A DNA stretch of 64,000 bases from NCBI GenBank assembly GCA_029582265.1, contig CM055820.1, positions 20,556,212 to 20,620,211 on the forward strand, read 5' to 3'. Origin of the DNA: Zoroaster sp. YZ-2022. Lineage: Eukaryota; Echinodermata; Asteroidea; Forcipulatida; Zoroasteridae. Both the position numbers and the translations under genes were made by a program. Shown in pieces: positions 10,177-22,494 of this stretch. The notes below the pieces were generated by a model that was not told where the DNA came from, made no database searches, and saw only the letters and a list, made by a program, of their open reading frames with translations. How positions within the stretch are numbered: the stretch's first letter is position 1; each line of letters opens with the position of its first letter.

Positions 10177-10440
10177 TATCTTTACTATTCAGCTACATAA
10201 TAACGAATCGTTATTTCAATTTTAAAACAACTAAAACCAATATCTTTTTTATCGATTTAAAAAGTCATTTTTTTTCTACAACATTTTACTCATCTTACCC
10301 CTATATCTACCCTACCAAAATTAAAAACATCTCATGATGTCATCATTTTTTTGATGACGTCATGCTCCACCCCTTTTTTTACATCTCATCTTCAACCACG
10401 CCCATAAAAAGGTCAACTGTCCTCGGACTAACATACTACT
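10177..10440. repeat. Polinton A terminal inverted repeat, right
   Basis: Mirror of 2575-2844, ending ...CTAACATACTACT, followed by the duplicated target gcacg (10441-10445). It contains the same TGACGTCA palindrome. The inner edge touches the PolB start codon at 10174. Confidence 0.9.
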
Positions 10441-10445
10441 GCACG

Positions 10446-13400
10446 AGGCAAAACTGTGCAATACATGTAGATCAGTTGAGATGAAACACTATAAATATCT
10501 GTATGGAGATAAAAACTACAGCCTTTGGGTGTTCACTTGTGCACCGCCCAATATATAAACACTAGAATTAACACAACTGGTGTGAATTTCACATCCCAGT
10601 TGTTGTTTGATATAGTTTTTGTCATTTGCTGTCAAAAACTGATGACGCGATCAACGGTCCATTTTTACATAATAATTGGCCATCTATCAATGTCATAGCT
10701 ATTGGCGTTTCAGTTGCTTGAATGATTAAAATAAAGTCATTAATTCATAACCAGAAATGCTTCTGGCTGTATTCCAGCGTCTCATTCACCGTCCATCCGA
10801 ATATCATGACATAGGCCTATTAAACAGATGTTTACAAAAAGCTTGCGGGTCTAATCAAAGAGTATAAGAAGTTTTCTACCTTTTTTGGAGAATCTTTTTT
10901 GTTGGAAACTTTGTTTATCGGTTCGCAACCTTTTCCACAGGGTCTAAACCAATTTGTTGGGATCGATGCTGCTTGAAAGTACGAGCGTCCCTGGCATGTA
11001 GCGTGTATAAGATAATATACAAATATTGGGTGCCTTTATTTCGGCCAAATGGGAGCATTTATTTCATCATTCGGAAGGCACCCAGTAATATTTGTTTTAT
11101 AGGCTTATCACTCACACATACTGGTAGCCTATATCCTTGTCATTTGATATGTTAATTTAGATGTTACCAGTACTGAATGCGCGGCCGATCTAGTTATTTT
11201 ATTCCATATCCGTGCGTCGTATACGCGTAATGAGACGCGTCATGCACGCTGTCCAGTATGTGCACTGAGTATTTTGGAGCGAAGGCGCAATGGGTAAAAC
11301 TATATTGGATAGCGCGTGATGTGTGTTCCACAAATCAAATTACAAGGGTACGTGAGTTTGTGTAGGTATTCAAAGCAAGGACTTAAAACAAAAGGGACAA
11401 TACGTCCCCGATAGAAACAATGGGAGGTCCTCGATTTACACCATAAACAAAGCGTTACATACCCTATGTGGATCTGATGAGAACAAAAGATGTCCACACT
11501 ATGCAGGATCTTGAGACGTTATGTGGACTTAAGCCTAATACCCACATCCACACATGGTTTTCACGAATTAGAAAATCTCAATTTTCTCAAAAAGGAAGCA
11601 TTTTAGTATATGTCGTTATGTGTCGCAAAATGGAGTAGTTAATTAATTCAAGGGAAAGACAGAGAAAAAAATCCGCTCTAAAAAGAATCTTCAGTGCAAA
11701 TGTCAATGGTTTAAAGAATTTGTTTTTCTTAACTACATGAAAACAAAAGAATGACCACAGGATATGAAACACAAACGTGGGGGGGGGGGTGCGTGATGGT
11801 CCAATGGAGTCATTTTTGTGTAGTCAGTGGTGCGCAATACACGTTACGTGTGTTCCACCAATCAAATGATAAGGACGGATCTGTGTATGAGTTATATAAT
11901 AGTTTATAATGAAGATCAAATGATATGGTTCGGACGGACCAACCTGTAAAATTTTAAGCTCAATCGGTTCCGACATTTTCGAGTGAGAAAAGTGCAAAAG
12001 GTAATCATTCTCAGACACTGGTCAATGTAAAAGCTATAGACCTATAGTGAATTTAATCTGCAATCAGATTTGATACACGTTAACACATTTTACAAATTTG
12101 ATAGCACCTTAGACAGACACATTTCAAGGGATTTTTGATACCATCATTGACTTTACACTAAGTAATGTAGTACATTTTTCTGTTGAGATATGAGGCTTTT
12201 AAGAATCATTCACCGAGTTGACAAATAAACACTTTCCACTCATTATGTTTATCTACACCTGGCAGCGGGTGTATATTTCTATTATACACATGTATTCACT
12301 TGGGTGATAACAATAATTTGTATTTTTAATTTCATTTAAATCCATATATTGTTTGTTCTACAAGTTCGATTGAGAATTATTTAGATTTTTATCCACTCCC
12401 ATATCCGGTATTTCATTCAGCATATATCCATGTTTCTAGACCTAATGATAGTCATCAAAGTTCAACTTTGAAGTTGTGCTTCCGCAGGAAGGATACAGGC
12501 TTCATAATTATATCAACGTAAGTTTATGTGACTGGTTGAACTTTCATTTTGGACAACAGCAAGGTTGTCTTTATTGCTGTAGTTCATTGCTATAGTGTTT
12601 ATTCAGAACTGTATGTTGTTGCTTTGCCAAAGGCCAGCACGTCAAGCTTCCTTTTTCAGTACGCATGCTCGGATCGAAGTAGCTCTGTTCGAGCGCCACC
12701 ATCGTCTAGATAAATGAAATACCTTCAGGGATACGCAATCATTCACTCACGCCGATCCCGTGACATCAGTAAACCAGTCCCCGCGGTCGTCGTTGAACTC
12801 CAAGAACCTGATGTAAACTCCACGTGCTGGAACTACAGTTCATCGTTCATCTTTGCAGCGAATAACGGGATGAAAATAAGGCTGCGGAATCGCTTCATAA
12901 AACGGGCAGGAAAATCTCCCCAGTTTCATTTGGATCATGTTGCTTGGCATTTTATGTTGAGATTGTAGCCTCGTAAACGATTCAGAAGAACTCGCAACAC
13001 CCTTTGTTAATCAATTACCAACATTGCCACTAGTATTTGTGAGAACAAGTCCGCATGCACGAGGTCAAACCAGTTACTGTGAGCGGAAACAACATACCCA
13101 TGTTGACATTCAAGTTGGTCGCCCTGGCTGTCAGCTGAGCTCAACAAGACTCACTTGAATCAACTACAACACATACTGAAAAGTCAATGTCACTCGTGAT
13201 TACAGCCATCTCTACGTTTTCACGGTAAGTTATTTGTACATTATTCAGTATTGTCTGAAAGGTGTGGTTTACAGACGTATAGCCCGTGTTTTTTGCTATG
13301 TTGTCGGCAATTTTCTTGTTCATCGGAACATTGCTATTTAACTCGAGCAACTTGGAAACAAATGCTTTAAAATTACATATTGCTTAAAATAATCGTGAGG

Positions 13401-13885
13401 AGCATGAATTTGTAGTAAATAGTATGTCCAGAAATGAATTAATGGTGGATCCCGTCATAAATTAATCCGTGCAAGCTTCTGACAACTGTTTTGTGGGATA
13501 TCTCATTTCAAAGTATTTATTTTCCTAAACAAAAAGAGGAAATTATCAAATGTTTCAGTGTGCCGGAAGTTGCCGGTGAAAACGAGTAAAACACAGGCCA
13601 TACATCTTTGAATAAGTATATAGGCTAATAGGTAATAAGAGAGTACATATTACAGTAATTTAAATCCATTTACACTTTTGAAAAATACTGGTTAATAATA
13701 TGTATGATACAAAATATTCTGCAAAGTTATAAAATCTGAAGTGCTCTCTAACCTGAGTAAATAAAGCATACGTTGTTGAAAAGTAATTACGACCATTGTG
13801 AGCGAAATTACTGTACAACTCCGTGGATGCATTCCTTCAGAAATTAAAAGTAGACTTATTTTCTCAGAAAATGTCAGACCAGTTG
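10446..13885. other. Gene-poor stretch with small palindromes
   Basis: No supported gene. It holds a short inverted repeat at 10567-10608 (acaactgg...ccagttgt), a 72-bp imperfect palindrome at about 11019-11094, a C/G run near 11778, and otherwise unique-looking AT-rich DNA. ORFs at 11300-12018 and 12714-12968 lack recognisable domains. Confidence 0.55.
11019..11094. repeat. Short foldback, arms about 20 bp
   Basis: The arm acaaatattgggtgcctt is mirrored by aaggcacccagtaatatttgt, with about 36 bases between them. It may be a tiny MITE or the remnant of one; no clear target duplication was seen. Confidence 0.6.
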
Positions 13886-13893
13886 AGCAGATT

Positions 13894-15119
13894 AAGGCTG
13901 TGCGTTTTCGGTTATTTCGGAAACCGGATACCCGAAATTGGAAATCTTCGGATACCCGGTTACCCGTAATGCTAGGTTCCCACTGTCGTGCGATCCGTTA
14001 CGAACACCACGATTGGCCATTCGTAGCTGATCGTGGAATTTTTGTTTCCTTTTCTGAAATTTCACGTTTGGATGCGAGTTGATGCGAGTCGATACGTTCT
14101 GGTACGATTTGGTGCGCTTGGATGCGATATAGGCACGATTGGTCAATTTCAGATGACACGATCTGTCACGATCTGGTCTCCCGTTCAGATACGATCAGAT
14201 ACGTTCCGATAGGATTGTCCCGATTGAGTCCACGATTGTGTCCCGATCTGACACGATCATCACGATCGGGGTCCCCGATTTTGGACGATCTGATACGTGC
14301 AGATACGTTCGGATACGTTCCGATACGATCATCACGAACCGATGCTCTCTTTTGCGATCGGATACGATTGTGGTGGCGATGTCTTTCACGATCGGGATGG
14401 AGAGTGATCACGATTTGAGCCACGATTGAACCCCGACGGGTACATATACAGCCCGACTGACCATGGACTTCATTGTTTCTTGAACTTCTACAGAGTGAAG
14501 ACTACAACCCACAATCATTGATGATGGCAGGAGTTGAGGATGATGACAACGTTGTGTTTGTCTTGTCCAAGGTTGATCCCGATCACCACGATTTCGAAGC
14601 ACTATTAGATGCGATCTGTCGCGCTTTGTTACGATCCAATACGATGATCACGATTAAAAATTACTCGTGTTGATCGTAGAAAATTTTTGAACCGTCCAAA
14701 CATGTTCTACGATCAACACGATTGCCACGACTGACCTCAAGATCTGATAAGATCTGATAGGATCACCACGATTACTCCACGATTAAGACCACGATTTCAA
14801 TCGTGGCGCGAATCGTGATAGTGGGAACGGGGCATAAGCAATTTTGTAAAAACACAAATACTCCCGTAAAACTTGTAGCTTTGCATGGTGAAGAGGATAA
14901 GTAAGACTAATTATTGCGGTGACACCATGTGAAATTCTCTATTGAGTAAATACTCCCGAATGCATAAAGTATAACCAATATAAACACACGTTTCTCTTGT
15001 TTTATTTAGAGTCGTAATAAATCTGGACTTACTGTAATAATTTCCTCACACAAATTTTAATAAGTCGTTTACGGGTAATTGGAACCGAAAAATGGCATCC
15101 GGATACCCAGCACAGCCTT
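13894..15119. mobile_element. Non-autonomous DNA element, 'AAGGCTGTGC' family, copy 1
   Basis: Perfect 10-bp inverted ends AAGGCTGTGC...GCACAGCCTT, with near-terminal sequence rich in ccggatacccg on both sides. The flanking 8-mers are agcagatt and agcagaaa (first six identical), consistent with an aged 8-bp hAT-type duplication. The body carries a second element (13976-14828). A second copy is at 23833-24396 and a partial one near 61550. No transposase is visible. Confidence 0.75.
13976..14828. mobile_element. Nested element made of degenerate ACGATC/GATACG repeats
   Basis: It interrupts the AAGGCTGTGC element. Ends are GTTCCCACTGTCGTG and its inverted partner (...GATAGTGGGAAC). Nearly the whole 850 bp consists of degenerate cacgatc, cgatacg and gatacgatc units on both strands, so several overlapping ORFs appear that are not genes. 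No clear target duplication was found. The class is uncertain; a hAT- or foldback-type non-autonomous element fits best. Confidence 0.65.
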
Positions 15120-15308
15120 AGCAGAAATTGTCGCGGGTTTGCTTTTGTATACCGGTAGCCTATAATGTTATCATTATAATGTTTACAATTGGTAATTCAA
15201 AATTAACAAAAAGGTCAAGTTCTAATGAAAATTTTACTTCAGTTTTCCCTTTATATATAATTTGTTCGGAGGTACTGTCATTCTTCAGAAAAGTATAAGA
15301 TAAGTTGT

Positions 15309-15655
15309 GGTTTCTGGTCATAGGTCGGCTTCAAAATCATTTTTTGTAGTCTTGGTAATCTGTTTTTGTTTGCCAACCAGTGAAAAACGTGATACATGTG
15401 TGTATGTGGTTATTGGAACCAAAGTATGGTGGCTAACAGATGCCTCACAAATCGGGCAAACGTTCATGCCCCTATGTGAACAACTCGTTTTAAAACACAG
15501 CACGGCAGAATTCCAATCAATGCAGCAAATATGGCTGCAAATGGTCATTGTTTCATAAAAATAAATAAATAAATATATAAAAATACGAAAACTAAAAATG
15601 CCGACGCGCGGGTCCGAGGCGACGCTCATGGAGACCAGAAACCTGAAACTTGTTT
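15309..15655. mobile_element. Foldback-type repeat, 'GGTTTCTGGTC' family, copy 1
   Basis: Inverted ends ggtttctggtc (15309) and gaccagaaacc (about 15636), with the internal signature gccgacgcgcgggtc near the right end. Related sequence occurs at about 17975-18257, 25405-25470 and 29650-29905. Each copy shares the stretch around cacggcagaattccaatc and gcaaatatggctgcaa. This is a dispersed non-autonomous element of unknown superfamily; the ORFs across it are repeat-derived. Confidence 0.7.
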
Positions 15656-15659
15656 TGGC

Positions 15660-17970
15660 CTTAAAGTTCATCGGAAAAAAGTATATTCTTTCCTAAATTC
15701 TGCCTAAGAATGAATACCAATGAGTATAATTGGTGCCTGCAGTGAGAGTAGAGATGGTTAATGTGTTTGATTAGCCATGTTGCGCCAAAAGATGTTGCAC
15801 ATTATTGGATATAATACTCTCTAGGGAGCTGAGAAATATTATAGAAAGGATGTTGGCCCGATGACCAAGGATTATCAGGTAAAGCGCATTGAGACATGCT
15901 TACATTTATTTGGAATGCACAATGAATGAAATATTATTATTGTTGTCACAATGTGCCATTTACAAGAAAATACTTCAAACGCATTCATTTTTTAAATATT
16001 ATTTCTTGCGTGTAATTTAGGCAAGGGTAGGCCTACTTATCCTTAGTTTGAAATGGAAAGTTTGTCTTTTCCTTTAAAGTGAAAGTATGTTTTACCAAAT
16101 CAGATGAAACTTTTAATTTTGGGTTGTTGATTCTAAATGAATTTGAATTCACATAAACCTAATCAGCTGCGGCTTTTAAAACGGATGTTTTTTGTGAACT
16201 ACGTGTTATTCCAATAAAAGGGGAAAAGTTCCAGCGCTACAACATCGATTGCCCCATTGTGCCCCGGGTATGTTACAAAGCAGGTCGGTATAACACGAGT
16301 GCTGATGCCATCCAATCATATTGGACAATTCAGTACATGGCTGTATGTAACTGTATTCCTGCTATCAGTAACTTATTACATCATTGTATTGCCCTGTAGA
16401 TGATCGATGAACCTATTAAGCAACAAAAAAACTCCCTTACCGTGTGTTATGCAACTAAATGGTTCCTCCAAATGCACTGTTGTGACTTCATTAGACACGA
16501 ACCAGGGATGACATTTCATCTTATCACCAGGGCCTAAAGATGTTCATCTTGTTTGCATTCTTGGGGATGGCTGGAAATGAGCCCCGTTCAAGATAATATT
16601 GTTGTATGATTGGTTTCATGGTAAACAATATTTGGCAAAAGGTCGCTGTGAATTCCTACTTCGCGAGGATTCAAGAAACATGCAGTCAATTGTTGTTAAA
16701 GTTTCAGCTTAAATGAGTGGTTGTACATTTCAGAGAAAATGTATAATTTCTTACAGCGGTAAATTCAGGGAGGTGTTCTTTCAAATAGATTCCTTGTTGG
16801 CAACTTCTGAAAACATTAATTCCCTTTTATTCTTAGATGTGGACTCTTCTGACGGAATAATTCGATTAAAAAGATATTTGGTATTAAATGTGTCCGGCTT
16901 TGCATGGTGGAGTATCGTCAACGGTTTGGGTTTGTGGTAACACCATTAGTTGGTTACCTCAACAGTCCCTGCTCTATGTCTTAACTAGCGTTAAGAGAGA
17001 TTGTTGTTCTAATAAAATTATTGCTGTCTACGTTACGACTAGCCTGCTCTATAGTCGTCGTTAGCTGGTCAATTTGAAATATAATATTTCAAAATTCTCA
17101 GTACCGTTCTACCGACTAAATACATATTATACACCGTATATCACCGTCTTTTCGCTCCGTAATTTGTTCTGTCAGACCGGTAAAAATCCATGAACTGTGA
17201 TCTTTTTAAGTCATTAGGCAGGTGTGTCCCTTCTCAAATGGTTATTCATTCGAAGCGATCCCATACACTTCAGCTAGACAAATTTCATTATGGTTTGCCC
17301 CTCTAATTGTGAAGATTAGCGGCGCGGATTTGTTTGTTTTGTGCGGGCTGCCTATGTCTGAGTTTTTGTATAAATTGGGGTTTTTGGATTACTCGACTTG
17401 CCTCGGGGACGATAATTTTCAGCAGGATTTATTTAGACCTGCCGGCAAAATGCATTTAGCGACGGTAAACGTTCTAATATTTGCCGAAATACTGTTGTGA
17501 AAGGTTATATTATTTAAAGGGGAATACACAATATTGGTAATAACCGAACAAGAAACTTAGATGTGTATTATCTTACTTGGTTTTAAGATGTTGATGGTAA
17601 CCACTATCCTGAGAAGTTGTTCCATTTGACAAGTTGTCATCTTCAAAGAAAACATGACGAACATTTTCGTCACTATTTCCTCCTTAAGAATTTGAAACTT
17701 TCATCAGGTGGTTTCTGCACAAATGGGGCAGTAGGCTTATATGTTGGTTCTTATGAAGCATGGATGCATTTACAGACATCTGACCAATAGCGTATACTGC
17801 CTTTACATCAAAATTATACATAAGTGTTATTATAATATTAAGTCTTTATAGAACAAAACGTGTCAAAGTTTCAACTGAACGAGAGTATATATTTCTTTGA
17901 AAATGAAAACTGAGAGTAGAGGGCCCATTTGTGTGTGTGCGTGGGGTGGTGGTGGGGGTGGGGGTTGGGG
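15660..17970. other. Gene-poor stretch
   Basis: No supported gene. Short ORFs at 16713-16940 and 17222-17500 are without domains. A GT/GGGGT-rich simple tract lies at 17930-17970. Confidence 0.5.
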
Positions 17971-17974
17971 GCGA

Positions 17975-18257
17975 CATGCAAGCAGTGTCTTATGTGGCTA
18001 CATTAGAAGAAAATCATTGGTTACATCAGAAACGATTGTACATTTTCATTCATGCTTCACAACTCGAGCAAACGTTTATACCCCTATGTGAAAAAAGTCG
18101 TTTAAAACATTAACACAGCACGGCAGAATTCCAATCGATCCAGCAATTTTGGCTGCAATTGGACATAGTTTCGTAGCAAAAAAAATAAATAAATAAAAAT
18201 GCCGACGCGCGGGTCTGAGGCGACGCGCGCAGAGACCAGAAACCGGAGACTGGCCTG
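17975..18257. mobile_element. Foldback-type repeat, 'GGTTTCTGGTC' family, copy 2
   Basis: The right part is nearly identical to the 15.3-kb copy: cacagcacggcagaattcc, ggctgcaattggacat, gccgacgcgcgggtctgagg and the terminal gagaccagaaaccggagac. The left terminus is diverged or replaced. Confidence 0.65.
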
Positions 18258-20200
18258 ATGTTAGGAATGAATCAGGTTATTGGGCCTTCTCGCTGGTGCA
18301 TGCAGCATGTAAGATACAGAGTGTGGTTGTGAGAATTACAGCCTCACTTTCGTATTTTTCGTGAATAAGGCGAACTAAGAACAAAGTAAAGATGATCACA
18401 CCAGCCTAAAAACTATACTTATATAACTATGTTGATTAACAAAATAAACACGTGACTATGTGTAATCCTCATATGCTCGTATACTGCAGTTTGACCTGCG
18501 CAGTTACAGTCTCTGGTGTACAGTGACTGGGAGAGTAATACACTTAGGCCAAATAAAAAAAATACCAGTTGACCGTCCTGGTTTTTTCAAAAAGAGGAGG
18601 ATGAGGGCCTTTTTATTTTTTATTTTTTATTTTTTTCCAAGATGGCCGCCAAGCATTTAAATTCAAAATGGCCACCAATTTTTCAGTTTGAAATCACCGC
18701 CAACTTTTTTTTTTATAGCTATCGAACAAGTAGTTGAGTAAAAATATTCATGTTAAACAATGTTTGATGTATTTTGTTGAACCCACTTGTTTCTTTTAAT
18801 TGCATTTTCGCTGATATTTACTTTTACGTAAAAATCTTTAATGTCTAAGTTTTATTTAAATCCTTTCAAGTACATCATTGATTTGCAATTGTGTATATTC
18901 TGTTCCTTTTGCCTATTTATGTTACATTTTACTTTCAGTTTTCTGCTTAATTGTGTATCCTCCGGGTCCTGTTGGAGACCACTTTTTGTAAACGGGTTAC
19001 CCTGGAAAAAGATCAGAAATTAATAAATAAATAAATAAATAAATAAATAAACAAAAGATTGATGGTATAAAATATTATTGAGCTTGTTTTGTTTGGGGTA
19101 TCGAAAGATCAAATACCTTTTTAACAAAATGGGTAAATTTAAGAGTAATCAAAAAGATTGTTACAATGCTACACAGTATGAATTAATAAAATTTAATTCC
19201 ATTAATATAAGGGGCGACTTCGTAAGCCACAAGCGTAATCCCCTCCCAACTTACTCCAACAGAGATGAGATTTTTACAACACCTAAAATCACTAAATACC
19301 CCTTTTATCGGTAACAGCAAAAGCTCTAGTGTTCTTCTTTTTCACTATATTCCTATATCTCCGGTGGAGTTATCTTACGGGTTAGCGGTCCGACTGTCGG
19401 GTTGTCTCAGCTGTCGAGTTGGTCAACTGCCGCGTTGTCATGACATTCTTATTCGCAAGGCAGGCTGGTAAATAAAATTAGTGCGGCGAGATTGATGTAC
19501 TCATGAGAACGAGGTTAACAATTTTGTGCATGAGTGTATTGACGTAAACCTGAACGATGTTGCAGTCCGCTGCATGCGCGCGATAAACCCCTGGAGATGC
19601 GAGTCTTGTGTTTCCCTACTCACTTTCCCCACTCACTTTTTTAATGTTGCAAAGAACAAGGAGTAAAGAACCAGACTATTTCGCTGGTTTTGTAGAACTT
19701 AGAAGTCTAAAATCGGTAAGTTTAAATCAAAAGTCGAAAGAATGGTGCCAAGACGAAGTAAAAATACATGACAAATTTACTCTTTTTGTGAACAAGTATA
19801 AAAAATTAAAAAAAAAAAAAAAAAAGGATGCGGCCTCAAAAAAGGATGCGGGCGGGGACGATCAACTGGTATTTTGTTTACTTGGCCTTACTTGAAGTGT
19901 ACTAAAGCCTTCAATATGCATCGCTGTTTTTTTTACCCGAGGAAAGGGAAACAACTGAAAAATAGTCATGAGAAACAATCGGTATATAGCTTTACAGTAA
20001 ATAGATCACGAAACGAATTTTTTATGGGTTCAGTCATTAACTCATTTGAGAACCGAACTTTCAACAGTTATTTTGTAAAGTAGTAACCAAATTATTTTCA
20101 TTTCTAAACCGATATTGACCTAATTAATGTTACGATGAAAACAAGCAATTCAGGACATTGCCTGTAAATTATCTTTAAACTCTTGACACTCTATAACACC
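18258..20200. other. Gene-poor stretch with a LINE-like tail
   Basis: It holds AT-rich tracts (18610-18640), a possible LINE 3' end (about 18840-19020) running into a (TAAA)n tract, a long A run at 19808-19825 and short ORFs (19608-19895) without recognisable domains. No gene is supported. Confidence 0.5.
19020..19052. repeat. (TAAA)n microsatellite, probable retroelement tail
   Basis: Seven or so TAAA units follow gaaaaagatcagaaat, the kind of end seen on non-LTR elements. Confidence 0.7.
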
Positions 20201-20210
20201 CTCTGTGGAG

Positions 20211-22150
20211 CAGGGACGTGCACAGGGTTGTAGAGGGGCAGGGGCTCAGAGTCTGAAAAGGGCAGTGTAATTCCATGCGAGCGCGCGTAGCGCGCGAGCT
20301 AAAAAAAATTTGGGCGTTTATTTATTAATAAAAACGCATAATATGGTTTTTAACATTACAATCAGATCAGATTATGTTGATGACTGGTTTTCATTTACAA
20401 TCTGATCTGGTGGTGAGTGAGCCTATAGTCAAGGACCAAGTCCACCAAGTCTAATTATCCCCTTAAGTCTCAAATTTATAATAAACGTATCATATCACCT
20501 GATATGAGATTATTCACATTTAATAATGTGTAAAATATATGGAGGAACTGCAGTGTAGATATTAGATTTGCCGCCGGAGTTTTGCTGGTAAAGTTAGATG
20601 GTTGCAACTTGCACAAGAAAACGGAGCTCCGCCTAGTCAAACAATCATAAAGTGCACCAATAACACAAAACCGAAAATGAACATGTATTGGGGCAAATAG
20701 CTTACCTACCTAATGAAGTAAGTGTAGTAGTTGCTTTGAAGTAGGCTAACTGTAAGACATAGGTCTCGAGTGGGAGCGGGATGTCAATTTCGTGTTTCAG
20801 TGACAGCGTGTGCCTGCCTATCAAAGACGTATAGGCGCGCGCAACGGCGGATCCAGGGGGGGGCCAACGGGGGCCATGGCCCCCCCAAAAAAACCGAAGC
20901 TGTACGCCCCCAAAAAAAGAAAAGAAAGAAAGAAAAGAAAAGAAGAAAAAAGGGGAAAAGAGAGACAAAACAAAACCCCACAACTTTACGCCCCCTCCTT
21001 GTGCAGCTAAGTCTTGCTTATACGTTCAGCTTTTGTTAAAGTATGCAAATTACAACACACTGATTGGCTACATGAATGTGTTCATAATCCTACTCACGAT
21101 CCAACATTGCCACAAAATTTGCAATGGTAGTTTGTGCAGTTAAGCCAAGCTGCATTAGACGAGGCGTACACGGTGATTGTATGCATGGCTTATGCACACG
21201 CGACTGGTTGTGTGGGGTTTCCTGGATATTAGGTGAGCCATGGAACGTCCGCAATGTAGGCCTACGTTTAGACTTGGCGCGAACATCGCGTGCATAAAAC
21301 GCATTTCAATCTTGTGAGTACGAGCAGGAGCAGTGACTTGAAAGATTCGTCTTCCATCGTCATATGAGCAGTAAGTATCAACGTAAAATACAGTGGGCTG
21401 TTTTTGCAGCACTGTGTAGATTACACAATAATGTATGTACATACCATAACACTCTGGGGACTCCATGCGGGCACCAGCCTAACCCAGATGAGTGGCCATA
21501 TCTTAAAACATGTCAATGATTGTTTTTCTGAAAATCTACCCTTTTGTAGAAAGGATCAATTTTGATCAATAATAACTGCCGTTAATTCCAGAGTTCTGTG
21601 TCATCAATGGATTATTTCAGGCGGCTTTATTTAAACAGAGCAACCAGAAGCTAAGCATTTCCGGAAACCCTGCATTAGTCAAGTGGTTAGACCGCAGGAC
21701 CTAGCCTACAATCACAAGGTTGCGGATTCAAATCCAAAGCTTATCACTGAAATTTCATACTAAATCAAGTATTGTCGTCTAGACCCACAAAACAAACAAA
21801 CCCCACCAAATACGCCCCTCCACTGAGCATTTGGCCCCCCCTAAACTTTGGGCCTAGATCCGCCGTTGGGCGCGCGCGGCTATGCGTGAAATCTAGTTTC
21901 GCGGAGGGGCACATGCAGGCCCGTGCACAGGAATAGTAAGGGGCATCTCTGCTGACCTAATATTTATTCTAATTTTATTCTATCCTGACATCTTTCAACT
22001 AGGCAGGGCAGTCTATGCGCAACAGGAACTTAATAATTCATTCAAAAAAAAACAAAAAAAAACACCTTGGGCTAAAAAGGGCACTTTTTATACTAGGCAA
22101 AAAGGGCAGGGGCTCAAGCACCCTTTGGGACCTATGTATGCACGTGCCTG
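20211..22150. mobile_element. hAT-type element with perfect 8-bp duplication
   Basis: Ends CAGGGACGTGCAC (20211) and GTATGCACGTGCCTG (ending 22150) are inverted, and the flanks are the identical 8-mer ctgtggag (20203-20210 and 22151-22158). It has 1.94 kb including a 1.03-kb nested element. No transposase ORF is visible, so it is non-autonomous. Inner sequence is rich in gggcaggggctca-type units at both sides. Confidence 0.92.
20842..21868. mobile_element. Second hAT-type element nested in the first
   Basis: Ends CAACGGCGGATC...GATCYRGG-type inverted partner CCGCCGTTG, flanked by the perfect 8-bp repeat ggcgcgcg (20834-20841 and 21869-21876). It contains G/C homopolymer blocks near both ends, a purine-rich tract (20915-20970) and a tRNA-like fragment with A- and B-box resemblance near 21675-21740. 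No transposase. Confidence 0.9.
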
Positions 22151-22158
22151 CTGTGGAG

Positions 22159-22494
22159 TGTGGTCCATCTGTGAGAAAATGTCAAATTAGTGAAATTACC
22201 AATGCAAGCTGTGGTGTAACACTTTAATTCAGTAACGATATTATTATCAATGGATCAGATTGGGTGGCGTTTTGGGGATTTCCTTGCCTTTCACATTCTA
22301 GGGTTTTAATCCCTATTTAATTGTGTAGATTCCCTCAGAATAATTTTTTGCGTATTTTCCCCTCCAACTTGTAAAACTTAAATTTCTTCCTATTCAAATA
22401 TTGGTCCCTGAAGGAAAACAGTGAAAATCACTGATCAGATTAGGCCTATACCCAAGATAAAGAATAAATATATCTATTCAAATTAATACAAATG
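22159..22494. other. Short gene-less stretch
   Basis: AT-rich DNA between the hAT element and the SINE; nothing recognised. Confidence 0.5.

Larger units (their letters stand above)
2575..10440 (-). mobile_element. Polinton/Maverick element A, internal deletion derivative
   Basis: A 7.87-kb element bounded by inverted repeats starting AGTAGTATGTTAG and flanked by the 5-bp direct repeat gcacg (2570-2574 and 10441-10445). If one terminal base is counted differently, a 6-bp duplication also fits. Gene content matches Polinton B in inverted order: zinc protein, virion-type cluster, coiled-coil membrane protein, PolB N-terminus. Everything between the PolB exonuclease region and the middle of the coiled-coil gene is missing: polymerase domain, integrase, ATPase and major capsid protein. 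The clamp gene next to the other TIR is missing too. The orientation given is that of PolB. It would need a helper element for movement. Confidence 0.92.

Noticed and set aside
12714..12968. 84-codon plus-strand ORF
   Set aside because: No domain, no codon or neighbour evidence.
13798..14673. Overlapping Arg/Asp/Ser-rich ORFs on both strands
   Set aside because: All come from degenerate ACGATC/GATACG repeats.
19608..19895. 95-codon Lys-rich ORF
   Set aside because: Driven by an A run; no domain or homology that I recognise.
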